NCBI GenBank assembly: GCA_026874595.1
Contig: CM049314.1
Span: 24,873,729-24,937,728 of the forward strand
Length of the DNA: 64,000 bases
DNA from: Sipunculus nudus
Lineage: Eukaryota; Annelida; Sipuncula; Golfingiida; Sipunculidae
Direction of reading: 5' to 3'
This document shows, one piece after another, positions 12,521 through 24,101 of this stretch. How positions within the stretch are numbered: the first letter of the stretch is position 1; each line of letters opens with the position of its first letter. Below the pieces are notes generated by a model, which was not told the origin of the DNA, searched no databases, and worked only from the letters and a program-made list of their open reading frames with translations. The translations under genes were made by a program, and so were the position numbers.

Positions 12521-12765
12521 CTGAAACAAGGATGACATACTAGCACACTGTTTGCGTCCTAAGGGGAACGACTTATTTTTTACTGTGTAAAGAGAGGCGC
12601 CATAGATCGCATTTTAGAGGATTAATATGCAATACATATACACATATCAATGAACTTCGTCTACTAAAAGATTTTCTTTCAGACTGTTTAACTATTGTTT
12701 CTGAAGGTTGAAAGTCTGACTGGGGAATCTGCAAACTGTTAGAGTTTGACCAACATCTATCCTAC

Positions 12766-12883
12766 CTGTATCAGCATCTTGTAGGTAGATCGGCTGGTGC
12801 ATTAGTTCGTCCTGATATAGGTTATTGTTAAATGAGCGTGGCAGTCTCTTCAAAACTAGCCCAACATCTCGAAATGTCATGGC
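12766..12883 (-). pseudogene. Pseudogene exon: counterpart of intact exon 14
   Basis: Acceptor ttgacag, donor CAG|gtagga; 39 codons plus 1 nt, the same end phase as the intact 106-nt exon. Reads AMTFRDVGLVLKRL; poorly conserved beyond that, as expected for this linker. No counterpart of the 33-nt intact exon 13 was seen upstream. Confidence 0.72.
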
Positions 12884-13008
12884 CTGTCAAACGACATAGT
12901 TCGTTACATCCAACATTTAACAATGTTTAAAAAATCTCCATTGAATGTTTGATTGTTGTATCATATTATATATTTCCTTTGTAATTCACAATAGAGACGT
13001 AACAAGAG

Positions 13009-13071
13009 GCAAATTACGTTAATTACTTGGAGAGTGGAAGTAGATTACGTAAATTACTTGGAGAGTGGAAG
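13009..13071. repeat. Short tandem duplication, about 30 bp x 2
   Basis: The phrase aattacttggagagtggaag occurs twice in succession, each preceded by an attacgt-type lead. Lies in a pseudogene intron. Confidence 0.8.
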
Positions 13072-13696
13072 TGCTTTATCAGTAAAAAACAAGGTCAGAT
13101 ACGGACGGGGACTCGACACCCTGGCACAGGAGCACAAATGTGCAGTACGATAACGACACCAGACGCCAGATGCCTCGTAGCTTCTGTGTCGCAGACTTTG
13201 TAGTAAAAACAGAGGGGACACTCGCCCCCCCCCCCCACATCTAAATCCGACCCTTATAGAGTCTACTGGTTGTGATTCATATAACTATTTTCACATCAAG
13301 ACGAAGGTATCCGTCATATTTACACAGTTTGCGATTATTTTACCTCCTTCATGTGTCCCGTGTAGCGTTCAATGGTATCACAAAATGGAAAACCGTGGAT
13401 ACGAGAACTCTACGAAATAAGAAAGCCCTTCTACTACATTTTGAAATTAGTTCTTGATATTAAGTCTTGCTAAGAAACGCAGCTGATATGAATACCTTCT
13501 GTTTAAAACAAACGTAAAAGACAAAAACATGAACATTCCAACTGTTTACTCTCGAAACTGCATGTTAGCTCTTAGAAATTCCAGACTTATCTGTGCAATA
13601 GCAAACGTCTTGGAACCAGCAAACTGAATCAAAGTTTTATATATATTATTTGTTATTTATAATCAGGTACATAATTAAAACTTGTCTTACACATAC

Positions 13697-13828
13697 TTCG
13701 TGGTAAAGAGATAGGATGCGCCCCCTGGTGAGGAACTGTCGCAGACAGACCACACCACTGTTTAGAAACCGTCTGACCAGATCTGCTTGGTTTTTCTGTA
13801 GAGCGTCCAGGAATATGGAATCGTATTC
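13697..13828 (-). pseudogene. Pseudogene exon: ADLVRRFLNSGVV segment
   Basis: Acceptor tttttag, donor GAA|gtatgt, 132 nt. Reads YDSIFLDALQKNQADLVRRF. A small in-frame insertion follows GVV compared with intact exon 38774-38899; open. Confidence 0.85.
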
Positions 13829-16149
13829 CTAAAAAGGGCAAAGGTTGTAACACAATACTTGTCAATATTAAATGTAAACGTGGGTTATATTTTGAATCAT
13901 GGGTTAGATTACGTTTCTTTGTTACAGTGTTAATTGTCCTGTGTTCTCACAGATTCAATACAGTCTATTCAGAACTGCTGAAAGGGTCATAACACGAACT
14001 TCTTGAAAATGAATATAGGTCATCCTGCTGGTTGCCAAGGATTAAAGAGCACGTTTAATGTAATTTATGTTTTACAAATTTGAAACAGCGGGAAGGCCTA
14101 GCTTGTAATAGGCCATATATATGCATTGAAGAAATTACGTCCAGCTCGCCTTGCTCTGAAAACTGTGTTTATTTGTAGCAACGACCGCTATGATCCTTAT
14201 ACAGACGTGTTTCACGTTGAGGGTGACTCAAGTTGTTTGGAGTAGATAAACAGGACAAGAAAATATTTACCATTAGCATTATTATAATAAGATCACGAAG
14301 AAATCTTTAATTAAATTCGGCGATTTTCTTACATATCAATAACTTGACTTTATATTTCTATACATCTGCTACGGGGAGAATGTTCGTGGTCAATTGTTTT
14401 AAATATCCTTATTAAATATTTCATTATCTAACTTTCTTTATTCTTGTAAAATATATTTTCTTTTTTTCTTTAATAAACTTGGTGCCATCAAATAAATCTG
14501 GACAATGTAGTAATTGGCTTTTGACCATAATAAAGTTTTTCCTTTGCGTTAAATGTATTTATTCACCCATATAAGTTCTCTTGACAGCATTTGTGCTCTT
14601 ATTTTTCCAAGGCTATAATAGATGTGCAACGGTTATTGCTGAATATCATGTGTTGATGAAATATTGGCTGTGATTATAATATTTCAAACTCATTTGAATT
14701 CGAAATATTAGTTTGAATTATAGATTGAATATCTTAATCAATTTCTACTTAAAGGACACTCAACATACTTGGCGCTTGATATCTCCCATTTCTGGTTTTT
14801 GGTATCCATGTACATTTTGGAGCATGTGATATAGACCCAAGTGACGAGTGACAGATCCTATAAAAGTATTTCCTTTTTTATCGCGCATACTTAGAAAGAA
14901 GGAGTACATTATGGTTTCTATTTTTAACACATATCCAGTATACATTTCTATCACAGCTGCTTTTAACAAAAGTTGTAATACGCCGAGAGTTTTTTCATAA
15001 TAAGTATTTGTCCAAAGATTGAAAAATTCCGTCTTTTCCAAAATATTTTTATTTTAACGTTTATCGACAGCATCATTCCAATGCTAAGGGGAAACATCAG
15101 CTTTTGTACATAATTAATATCCGAGGTTATTGAATTGTTTTTTAGTCCAAGTAATTTCTGCATAATTATCAGGTTTATAGATTTGGGACTTAACCGTATC
15201 CCTACACAATTTTAGGTTTTAACTGAGACCAGATAGTTGTCCTAAGAGTTGAACTGTGCCAAGTACATGACGGAATCATTGTCGGAAAATACGGTTATGT
15301 CCTCTGCTAATTGTGTTATCTTATGTTCTATGTAATTTTAGAACAAACCGTGTATTTATTATTTGCAATGGGGAAAGTCATAAATTCTACTTAGGTACGA
15401 ACAAGACATCGGAAACGTAAGACATTGTTTGTACAGAAGAAATTCATCAATTGATTTTTTATGCTAAATTCTGGCTTAGAATAAAATATAGTTAGGTAGT
15501 TTAGACAATGATTTCCGAAATTAAACCAATGTAAAGCATTTATCAAGGCTCATATGAATCTATTAAAAGTCTTGGAAAAATCTAATTGTATTAATATGCC
15601 TGCGTTTCTGTCAACATTTTTGTAATCAATTATGTCTTGTATAAACCGTATATTATTCCTATATATGTTGAACTTTCATATATCCCGTTTGATATACTAT
15701 ATACTTCCTGAAACATTTCGGCATCTAATGCAAAAATAAAGGTCAACATTTTGTAGTCATTGTTGCATGAGCTTACTGGTCTATATATTTTTTAACAATT
15801 CACATCCCCTTTTTCTGTTATAAAGTTAATAGATGCTGGCATCTGTTTTGCTATATATCTTTTTTTTCAATTCAAGACTGTCAGCAGAGAACGGGGACTT
15901 AGTTATATTATTGCATGTTCAAGTAAGAAGTATGACCAGATGATTGTTTTTATATGATGGTTGTTTCTGTCTAGACGATCACTATAGTAACTTTGTTTGT
16001 TGTAAACTATAAAGGCCAAGCACCTGCTTCGTTCATTTCGATTTTCTCCGAGTTTTATATCTGGAGGCGTGTCCATCTTAATATACAAATAATTATTAAA
16101 AGTCGGCATAATATAAAATAATGATTGGCCAGACAACGGCCAGGACTTG

Positions 16150-16516
16150 TGACGTCATCAAGCATATATAAAACGTGATTGAGAAGTAATTTGCGACAAC
16201 TGTCTGTTCAGTGCACCAGGTGGGTGTTGTGTAGAATTTCTGCAGTTTGGAGGCAGGTTTGTGTTCATTAGAGTATGGACAGCTGAAGATTGAAGGCAAT
16301 AAGTGTAAACAGTCAGTGTCTGGGGTAGGCATTGCTTATAACTCTGTATCGGACTTCAGTGCGGATATCGCCATTGCCGAGGGACTGGTAATCTGATGAT
16401 TTGTTTTTGTTGTGAGCGCTTCCAGAATAAGGCTAAGGACTTAGATACACACGAAACGTTATATGTACTGGTTATCACCTAGGTTATCACTATTTTATCG
16501 ATAAGTGTATAATAAA
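16150..16516 (+). promoter_or_regulatory. CRE + TATA box + downstream AATAAA block inside an intron
   Basis: TGACGTCA at 16150-16157 is followed 7 nt later by TATATAAAA (16165-16173), and about 340 nt further by AATAAA (16511-16516), all on the plus strand, antisense to the pseudogene. This spacing fits a compact LTR or a short single-exon transcript. No coding frame of note lies between. Confidence 0.35.
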
Positions 16517-16869
16517 TACTGAGTCTTACCAAGATGTCAGCACCTTTACTGTTCGATGAAAAACTTAGAGATTGTTCGAAAGTATTTGGTTTTGACACCA
16601 AACAGGGTCGAACCAATCAAAATCGTTGTTACGGAGCGCTTTGGTAACATTGTTTTTTTCATGTCTGCTTACGGCGGTTTTGGGAAAGTATTTTTGAATT
16701 ACAAAAATCAACTGAGTGTTTCTGGATCAACACTCTGTATCACCTGATCAGTCGGCCAATCGCTGTGTATGTATGGATTTTCAAACAACTAATCTGGCCT
16801 TTACTAGCCACATCCAGTAAACCTATGGCCAAAATTAACAGGACTATATATATGAAATAAAATACTCAC

Positions 16870-16964
16870 GTGTGTTTTGGAGAGTTTGATGGACTTTATT
16901 GCCATATCAGACAGATTCAATTTCTGGGTCAACTCAATCTTCTTTACTGTACTGTACTAAGACA
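16870..16964 (-). pseudogene. Pseudogene exon: counterpart of intact exon 11, with in-frame TAG
   Basis: Acceptor gttgcag, donor CAC|gtgagt. The second full codon is TAG (16959-16957) where the intact copy has AAG. It continues YSTVKKIELTQKL and SDMAIKSIKL. Three codons shorter than the 104-nt homologue. Confidence 0.87.
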
Positions 16965-17262
16965 CTGCAACATATTACAAGGTATCATTTTTTATCTAAG
17001 TAAATGCTTATTCTTCATAAATAGAGGACTTACTTTGTCAAAGAGGGAAAATAGTAAAATGCCGACTTCTTCCATGATTCATCTACCCTATTTCACGTGA
17101 TTACATTTAAGGTTTAAGAAGGATCCTAAATGGTTCACCACTGAGTCCATTCTGGAAAAACATTAAGGGTCCTAATTAGAAACTTTTTTTTTTATTCTCT
17201 TGTGTGCTAGGAGACTACGGTTCTGCATATTGCACGCTTTCTTGTCCTTTATTTTTACCTAC

Positions 17263-17447
17263 GTTGCAATATTGCACTCAGGATAGCTTCTTCTAAATTG
17301 GTTTCTTTTTGTATGTCGTACACAGTCAGCAAATCCCTCCGTTCAACGCAGTCCTTCAGCCACTGTTTGTGTTCAGTCTGTTTTAGCGTGTCCTTTGCTT
17401 AACGTCTCTCGTACTCTGAATCAAGAGTCTCTGGGTCTTTATTACCA
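17263..17447 (-). pseudogene. Pseudogene exon: TEHKQWLKD segment with in-frame TAA
   Basis: Acceptor attttcag, donor AAC|gtaggt. In the ancestral frame it reads DPETLDSEYERR, then TAA (17401-17399), then TEHKQWLKDCVERRDLLTVY. The frame is the same on both sides of the stop, so this is a nonsense change and not a shift. Six nt longer than intact exon 36942-37120. Confidence 0.88.
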
Positions 17448-17970
17448 CTGAAAATATCACAAAAAAAAATCCAACTTAATAGCCTGTATTGGTTTAATTT
17501 TTTTGTTGATGTTTTATGCGGATCATTGAGGCTGGCGTACCTTTGGTTACCAATTGTTCATCATTGATTCCACAACAAAGCTTGAATTGAGAAAATCTAT
17601 AATCAGAGTATACTGTCGCTATCGCTCCCACATATTTGCCACTTTTTGTGCTGGCTGAAAAACATGCATCAATTGCACTAATTTTAATGGTTAATGATAT
17701 TCTACTTAACCCTATAATTATCAACCTATTTTCATTACAATGAACTAATTGCAAAAGTCGATTTCAAAAAGGTAGCAAAAAGGATGCCCTCATTTCAGTA
17801 TATGATTTAAAAATTCAAATTCTCATATCCTCTGGGTTGATTTACCACAAAACTTAAACACTACACACACATACAATTATATCTATATGAATGTAAAAAA
17901 AAGTTCTATTAAAAGGACAAAGGGGAGTAACATAATGAACAATTACTATTAGTAATGAAATTTTCTTTAC

Positions 17971-17997
17971 CTGACGGCCTGCAACCCGCCCGGAACC
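17971..17997 (-). pseudogene. Pseudogene exon: GSGR micro-exon with 14-bp deletion
   Basis: Only 27 nt against 41 nt in the intact copy. Reads GSGRVAG, then loses the 14 nt that encode the ADIVAE segment, shifting the frame. The next exon then opens TGG TAA, an immediate stop. The acceptor is the weak cattaag. Confidence 0.85.
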
Positions 17998-18809
17998 CTT
18001 AATGAACAAATGCTAATGAGACAGAGTAAATTTTGAAAGCATGTTATGAAATTGTCGCATATTACCAAGGTTAGGTCAAGCTGTCACTTAACATATTCAG
18101 TGACCGGTTCACAATGTTCCTGATATTTGTCCTAAAGTGGGACCTGGTAGGACTTGGCCTTTGCCGTAGAACGTGGGTGGTCTTCAGGGATCAAAGAGAA
18201 CGGCAGAGAACGTGGTTCCTGGCATTTCAATGTGCACTTCTTGAAACCCTTAATCTAAATTATTGCCCTTTTGAGACCATGGGAGAGGGTCATAGTAAAT
18301 CCGCTTCTCAATGGAGACCGTGGCCCATTGCGTTGGATACCGTGGGAAAACAATGCTGAACGTGGATAACGTGACGCTATCATTACACTGCAGTACAGTA
18401 GCGTGAATTTGTCCAGAACGGGCGGAAAGGTGACTATCTGCGTTCTCCAACGACAAAATATGTTTACCATTGGAAAGTGGTAATAACCGTTACAGTACCG
18501 TATATGAACTTGTAATGCCGTGAGGAGAAAGCGCCGCGAATTTATAGAAAAAGCGTTGGTCAGTTTCATCACGATCATCCACGTTCTGGCTTGAAGTGGC
18601 AGAATTGTGATGCACTGCATTAAACGCGGCTGAACATATCAGTTCAATGAAATTCGATAGGATTATCAGGTACTTAGCAAACCAGCTTTACAGTTTATTT
18701 AAACATTTATGGTACAAATATAATATTCGATTGTTAAAATTAAATTTCGATAGTAATGAAACCTTACTCACATTACTATTTGTGTAACAGGTTAAATTAT
18801 TTAGCATAC

Positions 18810-18922
18810 CTTGCAGACCACGACTGGAATATTTTGTTCCAAAGAACATTTGATGGTTTTCAAGGTGCCATGCCCGCCTTCCAGCGCCAGACAAACTACC
18901 GGCACCGGCTCACTGTCCGTAT
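18810..18922 (-). pseudogene. Pseudogene exon: PVPVVCLALEGGHGTL segment
   Basis: Acceptor tatctag, donor AAG|gtatgc. It joins directly to the previous exon in phase 1, so the 72-nt exon found in the intact copy (33882-33953) is absent without breaking the frame. Reads EPVPVVCLALEGGHGTLKTI. Confidence 0.88.
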
Positions 18923-19612
18923 CTAGATAACAACGAATATGATAAAAATATGTAAACCCACATTCTAAAAGCTTGAAACATGTTTCATGATTCAAATTAA
19001 AACGCCGAATTTTTATGTAAATTACATTAAGTATTTAGATGTTCTGAAACACGTGTCTTACTGAAATGAATCTTAACATGTTTCAAATAAAGTGCCATCC
19101 GTTTCAGCTTGAAACAGGCCAAAAGTGTAAAAAGACTTGTTGTCCCATTTTTCAAAGTGTTTCTTATTTCTGAGCACGATTCAGCTTCCACATGTTTAAA
19201 AAGATAACAAACATGAGTTAAGGATCTTTCCCCTCTAGCATACCTAACATTAAGTCTCTATGGTGTTAAATGTCATACAGGATGTCAAAACATTCATAAT
19301 AAACCATGACAGAACGACACAATAACCGTGTCTTTGCAAATAGGCCAAAAGTGAGTATTTCAGACTTGAAACTTATACATTAAGAAGATATTTAATGCAA
19401 ATATCAAATGTTTTCTAAACTATTGAAAGAACATTTATTTTATTTAGAACTACAAAAACGGAAGAACGCACAGCGCAATTCTAATCTTTAATTTGAATTT
19501 TATATAAAGTTTATTTGCAACTAAGTTGAATACATGATAAAACAATGATTAAAATAACTGAAAAATAAAAAGAAAAGAAGTTGTCAAATATAAAGCTCTT
19601 ACACCTCTTGAG

Positions 19613-20243
19613 AACATCAATAGTATGACTGTATAGCACCCAGGCTAATTATCATAACAACTACACTGCCACGAATGTATACTGACGAATTACTTCAACT
19701 ACTTCTGGCCCTCTGTCCGCACGTAAACCATAATATCAGACACAGATTAGAGTCTCTGATGTATTTCTAATTTATAAGGTTCCATTTCATGAATTCCTTC
19801 CTCTCAAAAAAGGTTTTTTTTATCAAATATTTTATGAAAATGGAATTTTAAAATTTACTAAATTTCACTTTATATCATGATAAATACTTTTGACCTAATA
19901 AGACTTTTATGCCAACATAAAAAGAGGTCAAATATTAAATTCTAACCCACAAGTAATCATCTATTGAGCATATCAATAGAGTGACTGTATAGCAGTCAGA
20001 CTTGATATGATAACAACTAGACTCACGGATGGCTAGACAGACGATTCACTTCAACTCCATCTTGTCGTCTGTCCATGCCTAAACTAATTAGATTAGAGTT
20101 CCTGAAGTTGTTCTAATTTCTAAGGTTTAATTCAATGAATTCTTTCCTCATCTAGGTTTTCCGTAGACTTCATAAATAAGATATTTTACGAAATATGGTA
20201 TTTTCAAGTTTACAAAATTTCCTTTTACATCATGATAAATTCT
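19613..20243. repeat. Tandem duplication of about 357 bp in a pseudogene intron
   Basis: The phrase tgactgtatagca starts at 19625 and again at 19982. Similar order follows in both copies: a cttcaact(a/c)c phrase, a gtctgtcc phrase, a gaattc(c/t)ttcctc phrase and a catcatgataaat phrase. The copies are well diverged. Confidence 0.75.
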
Positions 20244-20470
20244 TTCGTACATTCTAACTCGTCATAATTTTATTTGACCTGGGTATATTATTGCTTACTA
20301 GTTCCAATAGTACGTAATAAAGACCTTTCTTTCGACTGGAATGTTTTTTCTCATGAGTTATGTAATGATGTCATTAATAAGCGCGACATAAGCATTTTTA
20401 TACCGAGTAACATAACCGTAATTATGACTGGGTATATGTGGAAATAGATTCACTCAGTGTATTCTTTTAC

Positions 20471-20642
20471 CAGAGGCTTCCGACAGCTTCGCTTCCAAAC
20501 GAGCTCGGAACTCGATCTCGCCGCCATATTCTTTACATGTTCCGTCATCTACCAGTATGAAATGTGTGTGATTCGGGTCGAGAGGGCATTCTCCTTTCGA
20601 ACTTGTTCCCTCGACGTCGTAATGCACGGTTTCTGAACCATT
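20471..20642 (-). pseudogene. Pseudogene exon: LDPNHTHFILVDDGT segment
   Basis: 172 nt, the same length as the intact exon 33170-33341, acceptor ttcacag, donor CTG|gtaaaa. Carries the TRPM hallmark LDPNHTHFILVDDGT and FRARLEAKLSEAS; open. Confidence 0.9.
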
Positions 20643-21081
20643 CTGTGAAAAACAAGTGATATTAATTAATAAATATAAAAACTCATTACTGATAAAAAGT
20701 GACTAATACATGATTCCACAATGAAATACACTGAAAAAAAATTATATGGTAAAAGTGGTTCTCATTGTCATTTACGTGATTTTACCTTTCGTTCCTCACA
20801 GAGCGGTTATACAATTCAGTCGTCTCAGATCTCCTTCGATTTCCTCGCTGCTTATTATAGCAAGATTCTCTGGGTTCAACCACCAGTGCTGGCACAGAGC
20901 AATGAACCGTAAACAGACCATTTAGAGCGTGGTATGGCACTGTGCATCCTGCTCCAAATTTTAAACTCACTGCACCCATTCAAGATGTTCTGCTTCTTGG
21001 CCGATGCCAACACCGGTATAATAAGAAGTGTTATGGTTACATATCAATAATCTTAATTTATACCGGAACTCAGTAGGAACT

Positions 21082-21088
21082 GTATATA

Positions 21089-21153
<65 letters not shown>
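21082..21153. repeat. (TA)n microsatellite
   Basis: About 70 nt of TA, directly downstream of the pseudogene exon 21334-21165, within its intron. Confidence 0.95.
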
Positions 21154-21156
<3 letters not shown>

Positions 21157-21164
21157 AACTTAAC

Positions 21165-21334
21165 CTGTGTGAAGCAATTCTGCAGGGTTTCCCGGTTGGT
21201 CACACAAACCCATGTAGCGATCCCTAGCACAACCAGGTCTTTCTGTATTCCATAAGCCTCTGAATATTCAAGAACCGCTTTACCCACGTGCTCCATGACT
21301 CCACTCTGTGTACCACCGGTGGTTATCCATGCGC
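21165..21334 (-). pseudogene. Pseudogene exon: SLOG AWITTGGT / ATWVCV segment
   Basis: Acceptor ttgccag and donor CAG|gttaag. Reads AWITTGGTQSGVMEHVGKA and VVLGIATWVCVTNRETL. One codon shorter than the intact exon 32477-32649; open. The donor lies next to a (TA)n tract. Confidence 0.88.
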
Positions 21335-21513
21335 CTGGCAATCAAGACTGTTATTTATATCACAACTCAGACGTAAGTCACACAATATGTTACTAGGATA
21401 TATTAATGGAGTTTCAAGGTTTTAGTAGACTATAACCCAAGCCTACAAAATGACCAGTCATGTCAAATGCAGAGAACAGATTAATCAAACCACGGGATAA
21501 GACATGAGAAGTC

Positions 21514-21575
21514 TATTTCATATCATGGCCGGTAAATATAAATCATATCAGCCCGGTTCATCTGTATCAGCCCGC
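21514..21575 (-). other. Intronic block conserved between the two TRPM copies
   Basis: On the minus strand it reads gggctgatacagatgaaccg and then gctgatatgatttatattta. The same order occurs on the plus strand at 32253-32315, in the equivalent intron of the intact gene. The rest of this intron is no longer obviously alignable by eye. Confidence 0.7.
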
Positions 21576-21751
21576 AGAAGTGATTTGGGTTGCACGCAAA
21601 TTACTCTGTTTGCTTCCGATCGATTTAAAGTAAATAACAAATATTTGATTATCATGACAGTATCTTATCGACCGACATGCGTCCCATTTTTGAACTTAAT
21701 GTATCAGGAAAGAATTAAAACTGAAAATTACTTGGAAATACTTATATTTAC

Positions 21752-21932
21752 CAGTACTTGCGGCGGCTTTCAGAAGTAATCGCCGGAAGCTGCGAATGAG
21801 GTCCTCTTCCATAATACATTTAGCAGTGCCCCCTGTAACCGATATTAGAAGCTTCGGCAGACTTAAACGCCACTTGTTTTTAAACCAATACAGCACGTGG
21901 ACCATATCTGTATCCTTATCAAGGCGGACCCA
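21752..21932 (-). pseudogene. Pseudogene exon: SLOG strand LPKLLISVTGG
   Basis: 181 nt, the same length and phase (0 to 1) as the intact exon 31846-32026. Reads WVRLDKDTDM and LPKLLISVTGGTAKC; open throughout. Confidence 0.88.
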
Positions 21933-22613
21933 CTGTGGACATATTAAAGCAAACTACCTATAACCTGTTCATAATAGTATAATATACATGTTAGATAAAA
22001 CCGCTGAAACTTAAAAGCGCCCCTTGAGATACCTGATTATTGTGTGGTTCTTAGTAAAATCTCCATAGAGATTTATAATCCAAAGTCACCATTCCTTACT
22101 ATCATCAGTTACCATATAAGTCATGAATGTTGGTACAAATGAAGACCAAGAAAATATAAATTGATAACCGACGATGGGTTTTGCAATATAACAATCGAGT
22201 AAACCAGCGATATCAAAGTCGGGCAAGCATTGGTTCTAAGGTTACGCTCTTCATTCGGAATTTAAAACGTTGCAGTTCCATACATAGGACCTTGGGGCTC
22301 ATTTTGTCAAATATGGGTATGTGTAGGCGGTTGCACAGTAAGACCGTGATATACAATAAAAACCCGTTTACTTGCCATTTGACCACATACTCTGATCCGC
22401 TATCGACAGTGCCCCAGTAGTCTAGCTGTTATGTTACCATTATATAATATTAGCAAAACTCCAACAACCACCAATGTGTTGTGTCGTCGAGACGTTTAAT
22501 TTTGCACTGATCACCAAAAAATATCATAATCCAGGTTACACAAAATGTTTCTTACGTTTTCTTTAAAATAGGTAATTGGAAAATATTAATGCCACTTATT
22601 AAATATCATTTAC

Positions 22614-22812
22614 CTCTGAAAGACGAGAACTGATCCCTCCGAACTTGATTTTACCGTGAACCTCCCGGTCATCCTCATATACATCAGCAGAGTGACCGTC
22701 TTGGCCTGTTGTCCGCCCTCCTCCCTCTGCTGATGTCGTCTTCTCAGAAGATTGTACTGCTTTTTCTTGATATTCAGACCTCTTGAACTCGCAAAGCTGC
22801 ACGGAGGCATCC
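22614..22812 (-). pseudogene. Pseudogene exon: N-terminal Cys-rich start of the MHR
   Basis: Acceptor ctcacag, donor GAG|gtaaat; 66 codons in the frame used by the intact gene. Reads VQLCEFKRSEYQEKA where the intact copy has CMCQCGYKRSEHLGKA, and ends GKIKFGG against GEINFGG. It has lost the Cys-x-Cys-Gly signature. It is 45 nt shorter than the 244-nt homologue, a multiple of three. Confidence 0.8.
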
Positions 22813-23394
22813 CTGTGAGTTTGTGTGTGTATATATATATACACGGGGTCAGTAATAACCTGCAAGTCTTCGAGAAGCAGCAGAAAGATTTTTTATTACA
22901 AAAATAGCGAACGGGCTGCCAAACCCAATACTAAGGGCTAGGCCGATACCCAAATTATCACACTACTATATTAATCTTGTCCTCGCTGTCTACGATCGCA
23001 TCCTGCTTGATCAATGAAGGCCCAAGCAAATACCTGAATAATTTTGCTTTAGTCGGCTCTGCCATCATAGATCCTATTGAACCACAGATGTTAACAGATT
23101 GTAACAGAGGTCACTCATCAGTGCTTAATGTGGAACGCAAACACCAGCAAATTCCCGAAATTTTGTGAGTGAAGTAAAAAACACGGTCATCACTACCTAG
23201 TAATTTATGGGGGCGCTGCTCAACGTCCAGCCGTTGCTATTGTTCCAGTTTAAAATCGTTACAAGTTTGTTTTATTGATGCTGGAAGCACCGCAACATTC
23301 TGTTCGGAGCAAGTTATGAGACAGGTAAAGATGGATAGAAAACTAAGAATGTTTTGTGTACAATGGGAAGTTGATACAGGTGCTCTTTTTATTG
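22813..23394. other. 5' flank of the pseudogene, no exon recognised
   Basis: Begins with a short (TA)/(TG) tract near 22829-22841. I looked on the minus strand for counterparts of intact exons 1 and 2 and found none. Confidence 0.5.
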
Positions 23395-24101
23395 TGTTGC
23401 GGGGGCGTGACTCGTGTTGTGGCTCCCTCGCCGGGCCGTTTGTTACATTCTGCGTTTAATCCGTGCTGGCTGAACTTTCGTCATGTTGGCCTTGGGTTTT
23501 CACGCCTGGCCGAGGTCACGTGATGACCCTGGTTTGTAGCGATATACACAGCAATGTCTTTCTAGAAAATCCCTGAAACGCGTGTTTACTGTGTTGTGCA
23601 AGATCTTATAGACTGTTCGAGAAGTGGAAAATTCTCAGCTTGAGGTATGAAGGTATTAAAGGTGCTGTGTTTTAGAGCCAGAGAGAGAGGAGAGCAGATT
23701 CCAGCGGACGCAGGAGCGTGTGTCAGTTTCTAGGGCCTTATCCGAGGAATGCGGCAATTATAGATTTACTAAGACTTTCTCCTGGATTTTATTCATTTGG
23801 ACTTCAGTTTACTTTCTTGATTGTTACAAGAGCTTTACACTGGACTGTCATTCTCCTAGAGTGTACATTTACAGAACGTATCGTTGTTGGTATCAAGGTA
23901 CTGTGCACATTATTTTTTCTATGTGATTGTATTGATTTCTTTTTATACCGCTGTTTTCCTGTATAATTGTATTGATTTAGTGTATAGTAATGTTAAGATT
24001 GTTTTAAGAATAAATTATAGTTATTTGTTAAAAAAAAAAACACTGACTTCTTATTCATTCCCCTAGACAGTTCACGCTGCCTAGTGTTACAGAATCTGAT
24101 T
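23395..24101 (+). mobile_element. Possible solo LTR
   Basis: A block more GC-rich than its surroundings begins tgttgcgggggcgtgac and ends ctgcctagtgttaca, so it has TGTT...ACA-type termini. It carries AATAAA near 24009 followed by a poly-A stretch and a tail of the kind seen in invertebrate LTRs. No clear target-site duplication and no internal gag/pol were seen, so this is tentative. Confidence 0.35.

Larger units (their letters stand above)
5109..22812 (-). pseudogene. TRPM2-like: TRPM2-like cation channel pseudogene (inverted paralogue of the gene at 27605-48948)
   Basis: Nineteen exons homologous to exons 3-6, 8-12 and 14-23 of the intact copy can be read 5' to 3': 22812-22614, 21932-21752, 21334-21165, 20642-20471, 18922-18810, 17997-17971, 17447-17263, 16964-16870, 13828-13697, 12883-12766, 12520-12432, 10659-10559, 10060-9835, 9513-9406, 9067-8978, 8717-8589, 7630-7370, 6118-5947 and 5250-5109. 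Intron positions and phases match the intact gene, and several exons have identical length (181, 172, 89, 101, 226, 108, 129 and 142 nt). Lesions: a 14-bp deletion in the GSGR exon, TAA at 17401-17399, TAG at 16959-16957, TGA at 9897-9895, and a donor changed from GT to AT at 8588-8587. Counterparts of intact exons 7, 13 and 24-26 were not found. Sequencing error could explain one lesion but hardly all. Most splice sites and the pore exons remain good, so decay looks recent. Confidence 0.9.

Noticed and set aside
20782-20979. 65-codon minus-strand frame ending in a donor-like AAG|gtaaaa inside a pseudogene intron
   Set aside because: The equivalent intron of the intact gene has no counterpart and the reading frame shows no known family.
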